A stretch of 64,000 bases of DNA, taken from Lachnospiraceae bacterium (lineage in GTDB: Bacteria; Bacillota; Clostridia; Lachnospirales; Lachnospiraceae). Below are positions 18,393 through 26,600 of the stretch, piece after piece (the first letter of the stretch is position 1; the number at the start of each line of letters is the position of its first letter). The stretch covers positions 1 through 64,000 of the forward strand of contig JAAWAV010000060.1 in the NCBI GenBank assembly GCA_022792335.1, written 5' to 3'. The translations under genes and the position numbers were made by a program. The notes under the pieces were generated by a model. That model had not been told where the DNA came from. It ran no database searches and saw only the letters and a list, made by a program, of their open reading frames with translations.

Positions 18393-20150
18393 TTAATTGA
18401 GAGAAATATGCAGTTCGTTTATATTTGTCTGCTCTTTTATCAGCGCCTGTAACACAGAAATATCAGTCACATTTCTGATTTTTTCTTCCAGACTGTGTTT
18501 CTTTACCCGCTTCACAGTCTCCGAAAACGCCTTCTCCCGTTCCTCCTTGGTCAGTTTTGAAAGAGAAGTGTTAAACAGCGACGCCACTTCCTTATATTCA
18601 TCTTCGTCGTTGATAAAATGATTTAAAATCCCGGCAGGCGAAAGGCTGCCTTCCTCCAGTCCCTTGTAAACCATTCCGGCCACCCGCCTATAAAGGTCCT
18701 CCGTAAAGTCCTCCGGCGATAAAATCCCTTTCACTGCCGCATACACCCGGTTATCCTCGACCAGCCAGGTAAGAATTAGCTTCTGGGACTGTCTGATCCC
18801 GTCCGGTTTCTCCTTTTTCTCCTCCTTATGTTTCCCCACCGTTCCTTTGACAGCCACGAAACCTCTACGGCCTCCCATCGCATTGACCAGACTTTTTAGG
18901 CTGTCATACTCGATAAAGTACTGTCTCGCCGCCGCCTCCATATAGTTTTCCCGCTCCAGACGCTCCGTAAACTGCAAAAGCTTTTGAGCAAGCGCATTGT
19001 GGAAAGCTGTTTTCTGCTCCGGGTCCCCCATATCATATCCGGCATAAAGTACGTCCGTCTCAAAAAGAAAGCTGTTTTCTGCCTGAGATATCCGCTCCTC
19101 AAAAGCTTCTGCTCCCCGAGCTTTTATAAACTCATCCGGATCCTTATATGGCTTCAGGCTCAAAACTTTGGCCGAAATACCTGCTTCCTTCAAAATAGGA
19201 ATGGCTCTGAGAGCCGCCTTCACTCCGGCTTTGTCGCTGTCATAAGTAAGAACTACCTGTTCCGTATAGCGGTGCAGCAGATTCGCATGCCCCGGGGTCA
19301 GAGCCGTCCCTAAAGAAGCCACCGCATTGGTAAATCCCGCCTGATGCATGGAAATCACATCCATATAACCCTCGCACAGTAACAGATAAGGCTTTCTGGC
19401 CGCTCTGGCATAGTTCAGTCCATAGAGATTCCGGCTTTTATCAAACACCCTCGTCTCCGGAGAATTTAGATATTTGGGCTCTCCTTCTCCCATAACCCGG
19501 CCGCCAAAACCAATAATCTTCCCATTTACATCCATAATGGGAAACATGGCTCTGTTCCAGAATCGATCATGCGCTCCTCGCTCCTCCACCTTTACCAGGC
19601 CGCTCTCCTTTAAAAGACCGTCCTCATATCCTTTGGATTTCAGATACCGATAAAGATCATCCCGATAGGGATTGGAATAACCCAGCCCGAACCGTCGAAT
19701 CGTCTCGTCAGAAAGTCCCCTGTCAGTCAGATACTCATAGGCCCGCTTTCCGCCAGGTTTCTTCATCTGATAATAAAAATACCGGCCGGCCTCTTTATTC
19801 ACCTCCAGAATCCTGGCACGAAGATCCGCCTGCTTCCTCGCCTCGGCGCTTTCCCCCTCCTTTGGAAGTTCCACTCCGACCCGATCCGCCAGCGTTTCTA
19901 ATGCCTCCTGAAACGTATAGTTCTCATACTCCATCAAAAAAGTAATCACATTGCCTCCGGCTCCACAGCCAAAACAATAATACATCTGCTTTCCCGGCGT
20001 CACCGAAAAGGACGGGGTTTTTTCATTGTGGAACGGGCACAATCCGAAATAGGTGCCCCCCTTTTTTTGCAGTCTTACATAGGAAGAAATCACATCCACG
20101 ATGTCGCTTCGAGAGCGGACCTCTTCCACCAGCTCCTCCGAATAAAACAT
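18393..20150 (-). CDS. dnaG: DNA primase
   Basis: DnaG makes RNA primers for replication. The ATG at 20150 has AGGGGA upstream and gives the usual MFYSEELVEEV start. The zinc-binding domain has C38, H41, C59 and C62 (CPFH and CFGC). The catalytic Toprim domain shows LLLCEGYMDVISMHQAG and a downstream TYDSDKAG. The C-terminal part (about 440-585) should bind the DnaB helicase. The 585-residue length is normal. Confidence 0.96.
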   Translation of the reverse strand: MFYSEELVEEVRSRSDIVDVISSYVRLQKKGGTYFGLCPFHNEKTPSFSVTPGKQMYYCFGCGAGGNVITFLMEYENYTFQEALETLADRVGVELPKEGESAEARKQADLRARILEVNKEAGRYFYYQMKKPGGKRAYEYLTDRGLSDETIRRFGLGYSNPYRDDLYRYLKSKGYEDGLLKESGLVKVEERGAHDRFWNRAMFPIMDVNGKIIGFGGRVMGEGEPKYLNSPETRVFDKSRNLYGLNYARAARKPYLLLCEGYMDVISMHQAGFTNAVASLGTALTPGHANLLHRYTEQVVLTYDSDKAGVKAALRAIPILKEAGISAKVLSLKPYKDPDEFIKARGAEAFEERISQAENSFLFETDVLYAGYDMGDPEQKTAFHNALAQKLLQFTERLERENYMEAAARQYFIEYDSLKSLVNAMGGRRGFVAVKGTVGKHKEEKKEKPDGIRQSQKLILTWLVEDNRVYAAVKGILSPEDFTEDLYRRVAGMVYKGLEEGSLSPAGILNHFINDEDEYKEVASLFNTSLSKLTKEEREKAFSETVKRVKKHSLEEKIRNVTDISVLQALIKEQTNINELHISLN

Positions 20151-20163
20151 ACGATTCCCCCTG

Positions 20164-21171
20164 TCAGTTTTTCCATGCCTTCGGCACAAAGAGGGCCATA
20201 AAGGTATCGATGGCGTAGCCGTCGCTCATCCCAGCGATATAATCGCAGACCACCCGTTCCTTTGAGTCCCCCTGTTCCATCAAAAGGAGATATTCTGCCG
20301 GGAGTTCCTCTGTACGTTTCATATAATATTCAAACAGTGCAATCAAAAGGTCCTCCGCTCTGGGGTCCTCCTCCTTGGAGACGCTGTTGGTATATACGTG
20401 TTCGAACATAAAACTCCGAAGCCGTCCCATCGCTGTCCCCACTTCCGGAGACATGAGGATTTCCGGCTTTCCAAGGCTCTCCCCAATGATGCTGTGAATC
20501 ATGGTATTTAACCGCTCTCTTACCGTATGCCCCAGTACGTCCGTATATTCCATCGGAAGCTCTTCTTCCGTAAGAATTCCTGCCCGGATGGCATCGTCAA
20601 TATCGTGGTTGATGTAGGCGATTTTGTCAGACAGGCGTACCACTTTCCCCTCCAGAGTGGAAGGTTTTCCCGAGGTTCTGTGATTCCGAATCCCGTCCCT
20701 CACCTCCCAGGTCAGATTTAACCCCGCCCCGTTTTTTTCCAGTCTTTCTACCACTCGCACACTCTGTTTATAGTGAGCGAATCCCCCTGTGCAGACAGAG
20801 TTTAAGGCCGCCTCCCCGGCATGGCCGAAAGGCGTATGGCCCAGATCATGACCAAGGGCGATGGCCTCTGTCAGCTCTTCATTGAGCCGTAAAGATCTGG
20901 CAATGGTCCTGGCAATCTGCGCCACTTCCAGCGTGTGGGTCAGTCTGGTTCGATAATGATCTCCCACCGGGGAGAGAAACACCTGGGTTTTATGTTTCAG
21001 GCGGCGAAAAGATTTACAGTGGAGAATCCGGTCCCTGTCCCTCTGATACGCTGGCCGAATGTCGCAGGAAGGCTCTTCCCGCTCCCGCCCTCTTGTATCT
21101 TTGCTTAATGATGCATAAGGACTGAATATCTGTTCTTCCAACGCTTCAAGCTGTTCCCGTATATTCATCAT
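20164..21171 (-). CDS. dgt: Deoxyguanosinetriphosphate triphosphohydrolase-like (HD domain)
   Basis: This HD-domain dNTPase cleaves dGTP (or other dNTPs) to the nucleoside and triphosphate. The start is one of two tandem ATGs at 21171/21168 behind AGGGGAGG. The frame upstream of that has no ribosome site and runs through the promoter. The metal site residues lie in RLTHTLEVAQ, GHDLGHTPFGHAGE and SDKIAYINHDIDD. It is about 335 residues, the short type. It heads the dgt-dnaG-rpoD-trmK-Nif3 transcript. Confidence 0.92.
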   Translation of the reverse strand: MMNIREQLEALEEQIFSPYASLSKDTRGREREEPSCDIRPAYQRDRDRILHCKSFRRLKHKTQVFLSPVGDHYRTRLTHTLEVAQIARTIARSLRLNEELTEAIALGHDLGHTPFGHAGEAALNSVCTGGFAHYKQSVRVVERLEKNGAGLNLTWEVRDGIRNHRTSGKPSTLEGKVVRLSDKIAYINHDIDDAIRAGILTEEELPMEYTDVLGHTVRERLNTMIHSIIGESLGKPEILMSPEVGTAMGRLRSFMFEHVYTNSVSKEEDPRAEDLLIALFEYYMKRTEELPAEYLLLMEQGDSKERVVCDYIAGMSDGYAIDTFMALFVPKAWKN

Positions 21172-21205
21172 CCCGCCTCCCCTCTTATCACAATCCCTTC
21201 TTATA

Positions 21206-21234
21206 AGTATAACACATTCCCTTTCAATCGAAAA
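21206..21234 (-). promoter_or_regulatory. Extended -10 promoter of the dgt-dnaG-rpoD operon
   Basis: On the minus strand a near-consensus -10 box TATACT (21206-21211) is preceded by TGT, an extended -10 (TGn) element. The -35 position 17 bases upstream is the poor TTTTCG. It lies about 35 bases upstream of the dgt start codon, a sensible leader length. Confidence 0.55.
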
Positions 21235-21434
21235 GTAAATCCCTTCGCCTTTTTTTGATATTTTTGCAAAAACGAGAAAAAATAACAAAAGGGCGGAAGT
21301 AGAGAAAAAATAGAGAATTATCTTTTATGCTTTTTTTCAGAAATTTTTTATCTTTCTAGTTGGTTTTTTTATTCATAATTGGAAGATTTTCCTCATATAA
21401 TTTTTAGGATTTTTACGGAAAATTCACTTTTCCC

Positions 21435-21463
21435 TTGTCCCTCCCACAATTTTATTGTAAACT
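21435..21463 (+). promoter_or_regulatory. Sigma-A promoter of the sodium-dependent transporter gene
   Basis: TTGTCC (21435-21440), a 17-base spacer and TAAACT (21458-21463) form a good vegetative promoter. A start point near 21470 would give a leader of about 25 bases including the GGAGGG ribosome site before the ATG at 21495. Confidence 0.6.
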
Positions 21464-21494
21464 AGAGAGAAATGACTATTTTGGAGGGAATTGT

Positions 21495-22850
21495 ATGGAA
21501 CAGACAACAAAAAGAAGCAGCTTTTCCGGAAAGCTGGGTTTCGTCCTGGCCGCTTCCGGTTCTGCGGTTGGACTTGGAAACATCTGGCGGTTTCCGTACC
21601 TGGCGGCCAAATACGGTGGAGGGATTTTCCTGTTAGTTTATCTGATTCTGGCTGTCACTTTTGGTTTTGCCTTAATGGTAGCGGAGATTGCCATCGGACG
21701 GAAATCCAGACAGAGCGCTATTCATGCCTACGGCGTCCTTGACAAACGGTTCCGTTTCCTGGGCCCGCTTGCTTCCCTGGTACCGATTATCATCACGCCT
21801 TATTACTGCGTCATCGGCGGATGGGTCATCAAATACCTGACTGTCTATGGAACTGGCGGCGGTTCTGCCTTAGCCGATGGAAATTACTTTTCTGAGTTTA
21901 TTTCTTCTGCCTCGCCCATGGTGTGGTTCATTGTATTTGTAGCCATCACCGTGATCATTGTTATGACTGGCGTGGAAAAAGGCGTCGAGAAGGTCAGTAA
22001 ATTTATGATGCCTTTATTGGTGCTCCTTTCTTTGGGCATTGCCATCTACTGTCTGACTCTGCCCGGAGCCATAGATGGTGTTATTTATTACCTGAAACCG
22101 GATTTCAGCAAATTTTCCGCCACGACGATTCTGGCCGCCATGGGACAGCTTTTCTATTCCATGTCCCTGGCCATGGGCATTATGATCACTTACGGCTCCT
22201 ATATGAAGAAAGATTCCCATCTGACGGCTTCTGTCCATCAGATCGAAATCTTTGATACTGGTATCGCATTCCTGGCTGGGTTAATGGTTATTCCCGCTGT
22301 CTTTTCTTTCACGGGCGGCGCCGACGTCAACGCTGGGCCCGGACTTATGTTTATCACTCTGCCGAAGGTATTTGGAAGCATCACCATCACCAACATCATT
22401 GGAACGCTTTTCTTCCTGTTGGTGTTGTTTGCAGCATTGACCTCCGCTATTTCCTTAACGGAGACAGTGGTATCCATTCTCTGTGATAAGACGGGAATGA
22501 AACGAATGACAAGCTGTATTGTAACGGCGGTGATTCTCATCGCTCTTGGAAGCCTTTCCGCTCTGGGTTATGGCGTCCTCGCTCAGGTTCAGATCATCGG
22601 TATGGCTTTCCTGGATTTCTTTGACTTTGTAAGCAACAGCGTTCTCATGCCTATCGTAGCCTTCTTAACCTGCGTCCTGGTAGGTTATGTGATTAAGCCG
22701 TCGGCTGTCATTGAGGAGGCGGAGGCGGAAGGCGCTTCCTTCAAAGGAAAGGGGCTCTTCGTTTTCGTAATCAAATATCTGGCTCCCATCTGTATTGTGG
22801 CGATTTTGATTAGCTCTGTTTTGAGCGCCTTTGGCATTATCAGTATCTAA
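21495..22850 (+). CDS. Sodium-dependent transporter, neurotransmitter:sodium symporter (NSS) family
   Basis: The 451-residue polytopic protein is related to LeuT/MhsT-type sodium-coupled amino acid carriers. The conserved TM1 text GSAVGLGNIWRFPYLAAKYGGG starts near residue 20 and includes the unwound sodium/substrate site. About eleven membrane segments follow. The start at 21495 is fixed by TTGGAGGG; the frame upstream contains the promoter. It is likely an amino acid or amine uptake system and stands alone as a single-gene transcript ended by a clear terminator. Confidence 0.93.
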   Translation: MEQTTKRSSFSGKLGFVLAASGSAVGLGNIWRFPYLAAKYGGGIFLLVYLILAVTFGFALMVAEIAIGRKSRQSAIHAYGVLDKRFRFLGPLASLVPIIITPYYCVIGGWVIKYLTVYGTGGGSALADGNYFSEFISSASPMVWFIVFVAITVIIVMTGVEKGVEKVSKFMMPLLVLLSLGIAIYCLTLPGAIDGVIYYLKPDFSKFSATTILAAMGQLFYSMSLAMGIMITYGSYMKKDSHLTASVHQIEIFDTGIAFLAGLMVIPAVFSFTGGADVNAGPGLMFITLPKVFGSITITNIIGTLFFLLVLFAALTSAISLTETVVSILCDKTGMKRMTSCIVTAVILIALGSLSALGYGVLAQVQIIGMAFLDFFDFVSNSVLMPIVAFLTCVLVGYVIKPSAVIEEAEAEGASFKGKGLFVFVIKYLAPICIVAILISSVLSAFGIISI

Positions 22851-22869
22851 CGACATAGGATAACCAGTG

Positions 22870-22903
22870 GCTGCCCGGCAGGTTTCCTTCCGGGTAGTTT
22901 TTT
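22870..22903 (+). terminator. Rho-independent terminator after the NSS transporter
   Basis: CTGCCCGG pairs with CCGGGTAG around an eleven-base loop and is followed directly by TTTTTT. It lies about 20 bases after the transporter stop codon. Confidence 0.85.
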
Positions 22904-22979
22904 CAAAAGGCTTTTTTATATCCTTCGGATATCCCATTATGGCCCCTTGGCCTTAGGAAACATAAGGTATATTTGATTT

Positions 22980-23672
22980 ATGAAAAACTTATTATCGCGC
23001 CTTCCTCTTGACGGACTTATCCCCTTATTATCCTGTTTTCTGGTCAATAACTTTGTCTATTTTGTCTTACGTATCTTTATGGAGGGAGCATACCATTACG
23101 ACCTGACGACTCCCCTTGATCGGATGATTCCTTTCCGGCCGGAATGGGTTAGTATTTATTTTATCTGTTATCTCTTCTGGATCGCCAATTATCTTCTGAT
23201 CGCGGGGCTTGAAAAGGAACGGCTTTACCGCTTTGTGACGGCAGATATCCTCTCCCGTTTCATCTGCGGAATCTTTTTTGTTTTGTTACCCACGACCAAT
23301 GTTCGGCCAGAAATTATCGGAAATGGAATCTGGGAAGAAATCATGCGGTGGCTTTACGCCATTGACGCTCCCACCAATCTGTTTCCGTCCATTCACTGTC
23401 TAACGAGCTGGTTTTGTTATCTTGGCGTCCGCAAAGAAACGCGGATCCCCAGATGGTATCAGATTTTTTCTCTGATCTTTACCATTCTCATCTGCCTGTC
23501 CACCCAGTTTACCAAGCAACATTATCTGGTGGATATTATCGGTGGAATTGGCCTGGCGCAGCTTTGTTACTCTTTGTCCATGAAATTTGATTGGTACAGA
23601 CCAATCATGCATTTTTTCGAAGCCATTAATCAGAAAGTCTGGAGACATCAAACAGAATCACGGCATAAATAG
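22980..23672 (+). CDS. PAP2-family membrane phosphatase
   Basis: This 230-residue membrane protein has about six hydrophobic segments and the two C-terminal PAP2 signatures: FPSIHC (the PSxH motif, catalytic histidine) and STQFTKQHYLVD (the R/T-x5-H-x3-D motif). Such enzymes dephosphorylate lipid phosphates such as phosphatidate, phosphatidylglycerol phosphate or undecaprenyl diphosphate. It is first in the phospholipid cassette, nine bases upstream of the flippase-like gene. The ribosome site is weak (AAGGT), and a possible TATATT -10 box lies only seven bases before the ATG, so its own promoter is unclear. Confidence 0.83.
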   Translation: MKNLLSRLPLDGLIPLLSCFLVNNFVYFVLRIFMEGAYHYDLTTPLDRMIPFRPEWVSIYFICYLFWIANYLLIAGLEKERLYRFVTADILSRFICGIFFVLLPTTNVRPEIIGNGIWEEIMRWLYAIDAPTNLFPSIHCLTSWFCYLGVRKETRIPRWYQIFSLIFTILICLSTQFTKQHYLVDIIGGIGLAQLCYSLSMKFDWYRPIMHFFEAINQKVWRHQTESRHK

Positions 23673-23737
23673 GAAGGACTTATGGGAAGTAAAAAAAAGA
23701 ATCTTTTAACCTGGTATTTCTGCTCACAGTCTTTTCA

Positions 23738-24736
23738 GTGACTGTCTGGGCAGTATTTCGAGGGGAGGATCTGACTCTGATTTTCTCCTACCTCAAAACT
23801 GCAAACCCTGTATTTCTCCTTTTGGGAGTCGCCTGTGTGATAACTTTTATCCTAGGAGAGGCCATTATCATCTGTTATCTGCTCCGGGTCCTGGGCTATA
23901 AAGTCCGGGCCGCCAGATGCTATCTCTATTCTTTTGTCGGTTTTTTCTTCAGTTGTATCACACCGTCGGCCACGGGAGGGCAGCCCGCCCAGGTTTATTA
24001 CATGAAAAAGGACAACATCCCTATCCCGGAATCCACTCTGGTCCTGATGATTGTGACCATCACCTACAAAATGGTTTTGGTGGTTCTGGGAGCCCTTATT
24101 CTTCTCTTCAGGCCTGAGCGTGTCATGCTTTATCTGGAGCCTGTCATGTTCTGGATGTATCTGGGTCTTGGTCTGAACGTATTTTGCGTCACTTTTATGA
24201 TGACCCTGGTATTCCATCCAAAGTTAGCCAAATGGATCATGGTAAAGGGCTTAAAACTCCTGGAACGACTTCATCTGTTGCGGAAAAAGGGAAAGCGTTT
24301 GCGGCGTCTGGAAGCTTCTATGGACGATTATCATGCTACCGGGGAATTTTATTGGAAGCATAAGCCGGTGGTTATTCGAGCGTTTCTGATTACGGTTGTC
24401 CAGCGGCTACTTCTCTTCCTTGTCACCGGACTTACCTATCTCGCTTTCGGCCTCTCTGGTGAGAATCTGATGACAATCCTCTGCCTGCAGGGAATGATCT
24501 CTCTGGCGGTGGATATGCTCCCTCTTCCTGGTGGTATGGGGATCAGCGAAAAGCTCTTTTTGTCCATTTTTGCCCCTATTTTCGGAAGTTCGCTCCTCCT
24601 TCCCGCCATGATCATAAGCCGGGGAATCAGTTATTATTCCCAGCTTACCATCAGCGCTGTCATGACAGTGGCCGCACACTTTATTATCGGAAAAAAAGGT
24701 TCCAATGAATCTGATTCAGGAGGCACAAGAATATGA
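23738..24736 (+). CDS. Flippase-like membrane protein (LPG synthase TM / UPF0104 family), apparent N-terminal frameshift
   Basis: The protein matches the lysylphosphatidylglycerol-synthase TM-region family (MprF flippase-like): about eight membrane segments, with SCITPSATGGQPAQVYYM near residue 80 and LPLPGGMGISE near the C-terminus. The open frame begins only at a GTG with no ribosome site. A perfect start (AGGAAGGACTTATG, ATG at 23682) lies nine bases after the PAP2 stop but runs into TGA after crossing an A8 tract at 23691-23698. One extra A would join the two frames and supply a normal basic N-terminus and first membrane helix. The stop overlaps the pssA start. Confidence 0.82.
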   Translation: MTVWAVFRGEDLTLIFSYLKTANPVFLLLGVACVITFILGEAIIICYLLRVLGYKVRAARCYLYSFVGFFFSCITPSATGGQPAQVYYMKKDNIPIPESTLVLMIVTITYKMVLVVLGALILLFRPERVMLYLEPVMFWMYLGLGLNVFCVTFMMTLVFHPKLAKWIMVKGLKLLERLHLLRKKGKRLRRLEASMDDYHATGEFYWKHKPVVIRAFLITVVQRLLLFLVTGLTYLAFGLSGENLMTILCLQGMISLAVDMLPLPGGMGISEKLFLSIFAPIFGSSLLLPAMIISRGISYYSQLTISAVMTVAAHFIIGKKGSNESDSGGTRI

Positions 24737-25416
24737 TTGGATTTTATAACTACACGGTGGTTCTGACCTATATAAGCCTGATTTCCTCTATATTCGGAAT
24801 GACTCAGGCGATCCACGGACATTTCAAAACTGCCATCTTCTGTCTGGCGCTTTCTGGGCTCTGCGATATGTTTGACGGAAAGATTGCTCGTACCAAAAAG
24901 GACCGTACGGAAGAGGAAAAAGCCTTTGGTATTCAGATTGATTCTCTATGTGATGTCGTCTGTTTTGGAGCCTTTCCAGCCCTGATCTGCTATCTTCTGG
25001 GCGTCCGAGGCACTCTGGGATTGCTTATCATTTCCATATACTGTGTCTGTTCCGTCATCCGTCTGGCTTTTTTTAATGTGCTGGAAGGAAAAAGACAGCA
25101 GACAGAAGGCGGGGCAAACCACTACTATCATGGACTCCCGATCACCTCTATGTCTGTAGTTCTGCCTCTGATCTTTATGACTCAGTTCTTCCTGCCGGAC
25201 TTTGTATTCCTGGTACTGCTACATATTGTGCTTTTACTGGTTGGGATTCTATTTGTGGTAGATTTCCGTTTTCGGAAGCCTGGAAACCATATGCTGGCAG
25301 TTTTGGTGGCTGTTGTGGCGGCCGCCCTTCTGGCTCTCTTTATCTATAGTTCTTTTCGGGTTCCCAAACCCAACGAGGACAGCAGCCCTATTATTGATAA
25401 AATTTTTGAAGAGTGA
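24733..25416 (+). CDS. pssA: CDP-diacylglycerol--serine O-phosphatidyltransferase
   Basis: This integral membrane CDP-alcohol phosphatidyltransferase has 227 residues. The catalytic motif D-G-x2-A-R-x(n)-G-x3-D-x3-D is visible as DMFDGKIARTK followed by GIQIDSLCD. Followed directly by a phosphatidylserine decarboxylase gene, it is best read as phosphatidylserine synthase (PssA). It overlaps the preceding gene by four bases (ATGA), so it is translationally coupled. Confidence 0.9.
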   Translation: MIGFYNYTVVLTYISLISSIFGMTQAIHGHFKTAIFCLALSGLCDMFDGKIARTKKDRTEEEKAFGIQIDSLCDVVCFGAFPALICYLLGVRGTLGLLIISIYCVCSVIRLAFFNVLEGKRQQTEGGANHYYHGLPITSMSVVLPLIFMTQFFLPDFVFLVLLHIVLLLVGILFVVDFRFRKPGNHMLAVLVAVVAAALLALFIYSSFRVPKPNEDSSPIIDKIFEE

Positions 25417-25485
25417 CTATACTTTTATAAATCGTAAAAGAAACTGTTCGCCATTTAACCTATCTTTCTAACAGGAGAAGTGTTT

Positions 25486-26457
25486 ATGATCTATCGAACA
25501 AGAGATGGCAATGAAGTGTCCGGCAACGGGGGGCAGGATCGGCTTTTATCGGATCTTTATGGAACTTTTCCCGGAAGAATCGCTGTCCGGCTCCTGATTC
25601 CTCCTGTCGTTTCCAAAATCGGAGGTTTCTTTTTAAATAGTGCCCTTTCCCGGTTCCTAATTCGTCCCTTTGTACGAAAAAACAACATTGACTTAAATCT
25701 GTATGAACCGGCCGCCTTTGCTAAAAACATCCACAATATAGCTTCTATAAGATCTTCCAGAAGGACGGACCGGTTCCAAAGAAACTACCGTTCCTATAAT
25801 GAGTTTTTTACTAGGAAGATCAAAGATGGATTGCGCCCTTTTGATTCAAACCCTTCTCATCTGGTCAGTCCCTGTGACGGTAAGCTCACCGTCTGTCCCA
25901 TATCTAAAACAGGAACGCTGTACGTGAAACAGACCGCGTATACGATTGAAAGCCTTCTTAGAAATCGGAAGCTTGCAGATCGTTATGACGGCGGTCAGGC
26001 CCTAATTTTTCGCCTGACGGTAGACGATTACCATCGCTATTTTTATGTAGATGACGGAAAAAAAAGCCGGGACCATAAGATTCCCGGCGTACTCCATACG
26101 GTCAATCCCGTAGCAGGCGACGTCTATCCCATCTACAAAGAAAATTCCAGGCAGTACTGTCTGATAAAGACTTCCTGTTTTGGCACTATCCTTATGATGG
26201 AGGTCGGAGCTCTTATGGTTGGTAAGATCCACAACCATCATAGTGGAAAGACCCTGGTGAACCGCGGAATGGAAAAGGGATATTTTGAATTTGGCGGCTC
26301 TACCATTCTCCTTCTCCTCCAGTCTGGCGCTGCGATTCTGGACGCCGACCTACTGGCGAACAGCCGGGAGGGTATCGAAACCATTGTAAAAGCTGGAGAG
26401 CGAATTGGAAAAAGTCAAAAAGTTTTCTCAAGCGACGATGCTGATTCAATTGATTGA
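25486..26457 (+). CDS. psd: Phosphatidylserine decarboxylase proenzyme
   Basis: This enzyme converts phosphatidylserine to phosphatidylethanolamine. The C-terminal FGGST motif is the self-cleavage site that creates the pyruvoyl cofactor (the serine becomes pyruvoyl). Upstream, VDDYHRYFYVDDG and GKIHNHHSGK hold the conserved histidines of the catalytic core. At 323 residues it resembles the clostridial type II group. The ATG at 25486 is eight bases behind AGGAG; the GTG at 25480 is too close. It completes a PE pathway with pssA. Confidence 0.93.
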   Translation: MIYRTRDGNEVSGNGGQDRLLSDLYGTFPGRIAVRLLIPPVVSKIGGFFLNSALSRFLIRPFVRKNNIDLNLYEPAAFAKNIHNIASIRSSRRTDRFQRNYRSYNEFFTRKIKDGLRPFDSNPSHLVSPCDGKLTVCPISKTGTLYVKQTAYTIESLLRNRKLADRYDGGQALIFRLTVDDYHRYFYVDDGKKSRDHKIPGVLHTVNPVAGDVYPIYKENSRQYCLIKTSCFGTILMMEVGALMVGKIHNHHSGKTLVNRGMEKGYFEFGGSTILLLLQSGAAILDADLLANSREGIETIVKAGERIGKSQKVFSSDDADSID

Positions 26458-26507
26458 CAATTGATTGCAAAAGAAGCTGTAAAATAAATCGCATAATTAA
26501 TGACACA

Positions 26508-26546
26508 AAAAAATCGCTGAAGCCTCACGACCTCAGCGTTTTTTTT
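26508..26546. terminator. Bidirectional terminator between psd and the sensor kinase gene
   Basis: CGCTGA and TCAGCG form a stem around a twelve-base loop. The stem has seven A residues on its left and eight T residues on its right, so it gives a terminator in both directions between the convergent psd and sensor kinase genes. Confidence 0.85.
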
Positions 26547-26600
26547 ATTTGGGGAGTTTTTTTACACCCCTTCTTACAAGATTCTTTTTTATTTGAATGC

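Larger units (their letters stand above)
21172..21494. other. Divergent intergenic region between dgt and the transporter gene
   Basis: The 323-base AT-rich gap separates two divergently read genes. It holds a minus-strand promoter near its left end and a plus-strand promoter near its right end (both listed separately). The middle (about 21240-21430) is strikingly T/A-rich with homopolymer tracts on both strands. I see no RNA gene, riboswitch or open frame there. Confidence 0.6.

Noticed and set aside
21240-21430. Possible small RNA or riboswitch in the T-rich dgt/transporter gap
   Set aside because: Only homopolymer tracts are seen; no stable GC-containing stems or known aptamer motifs.
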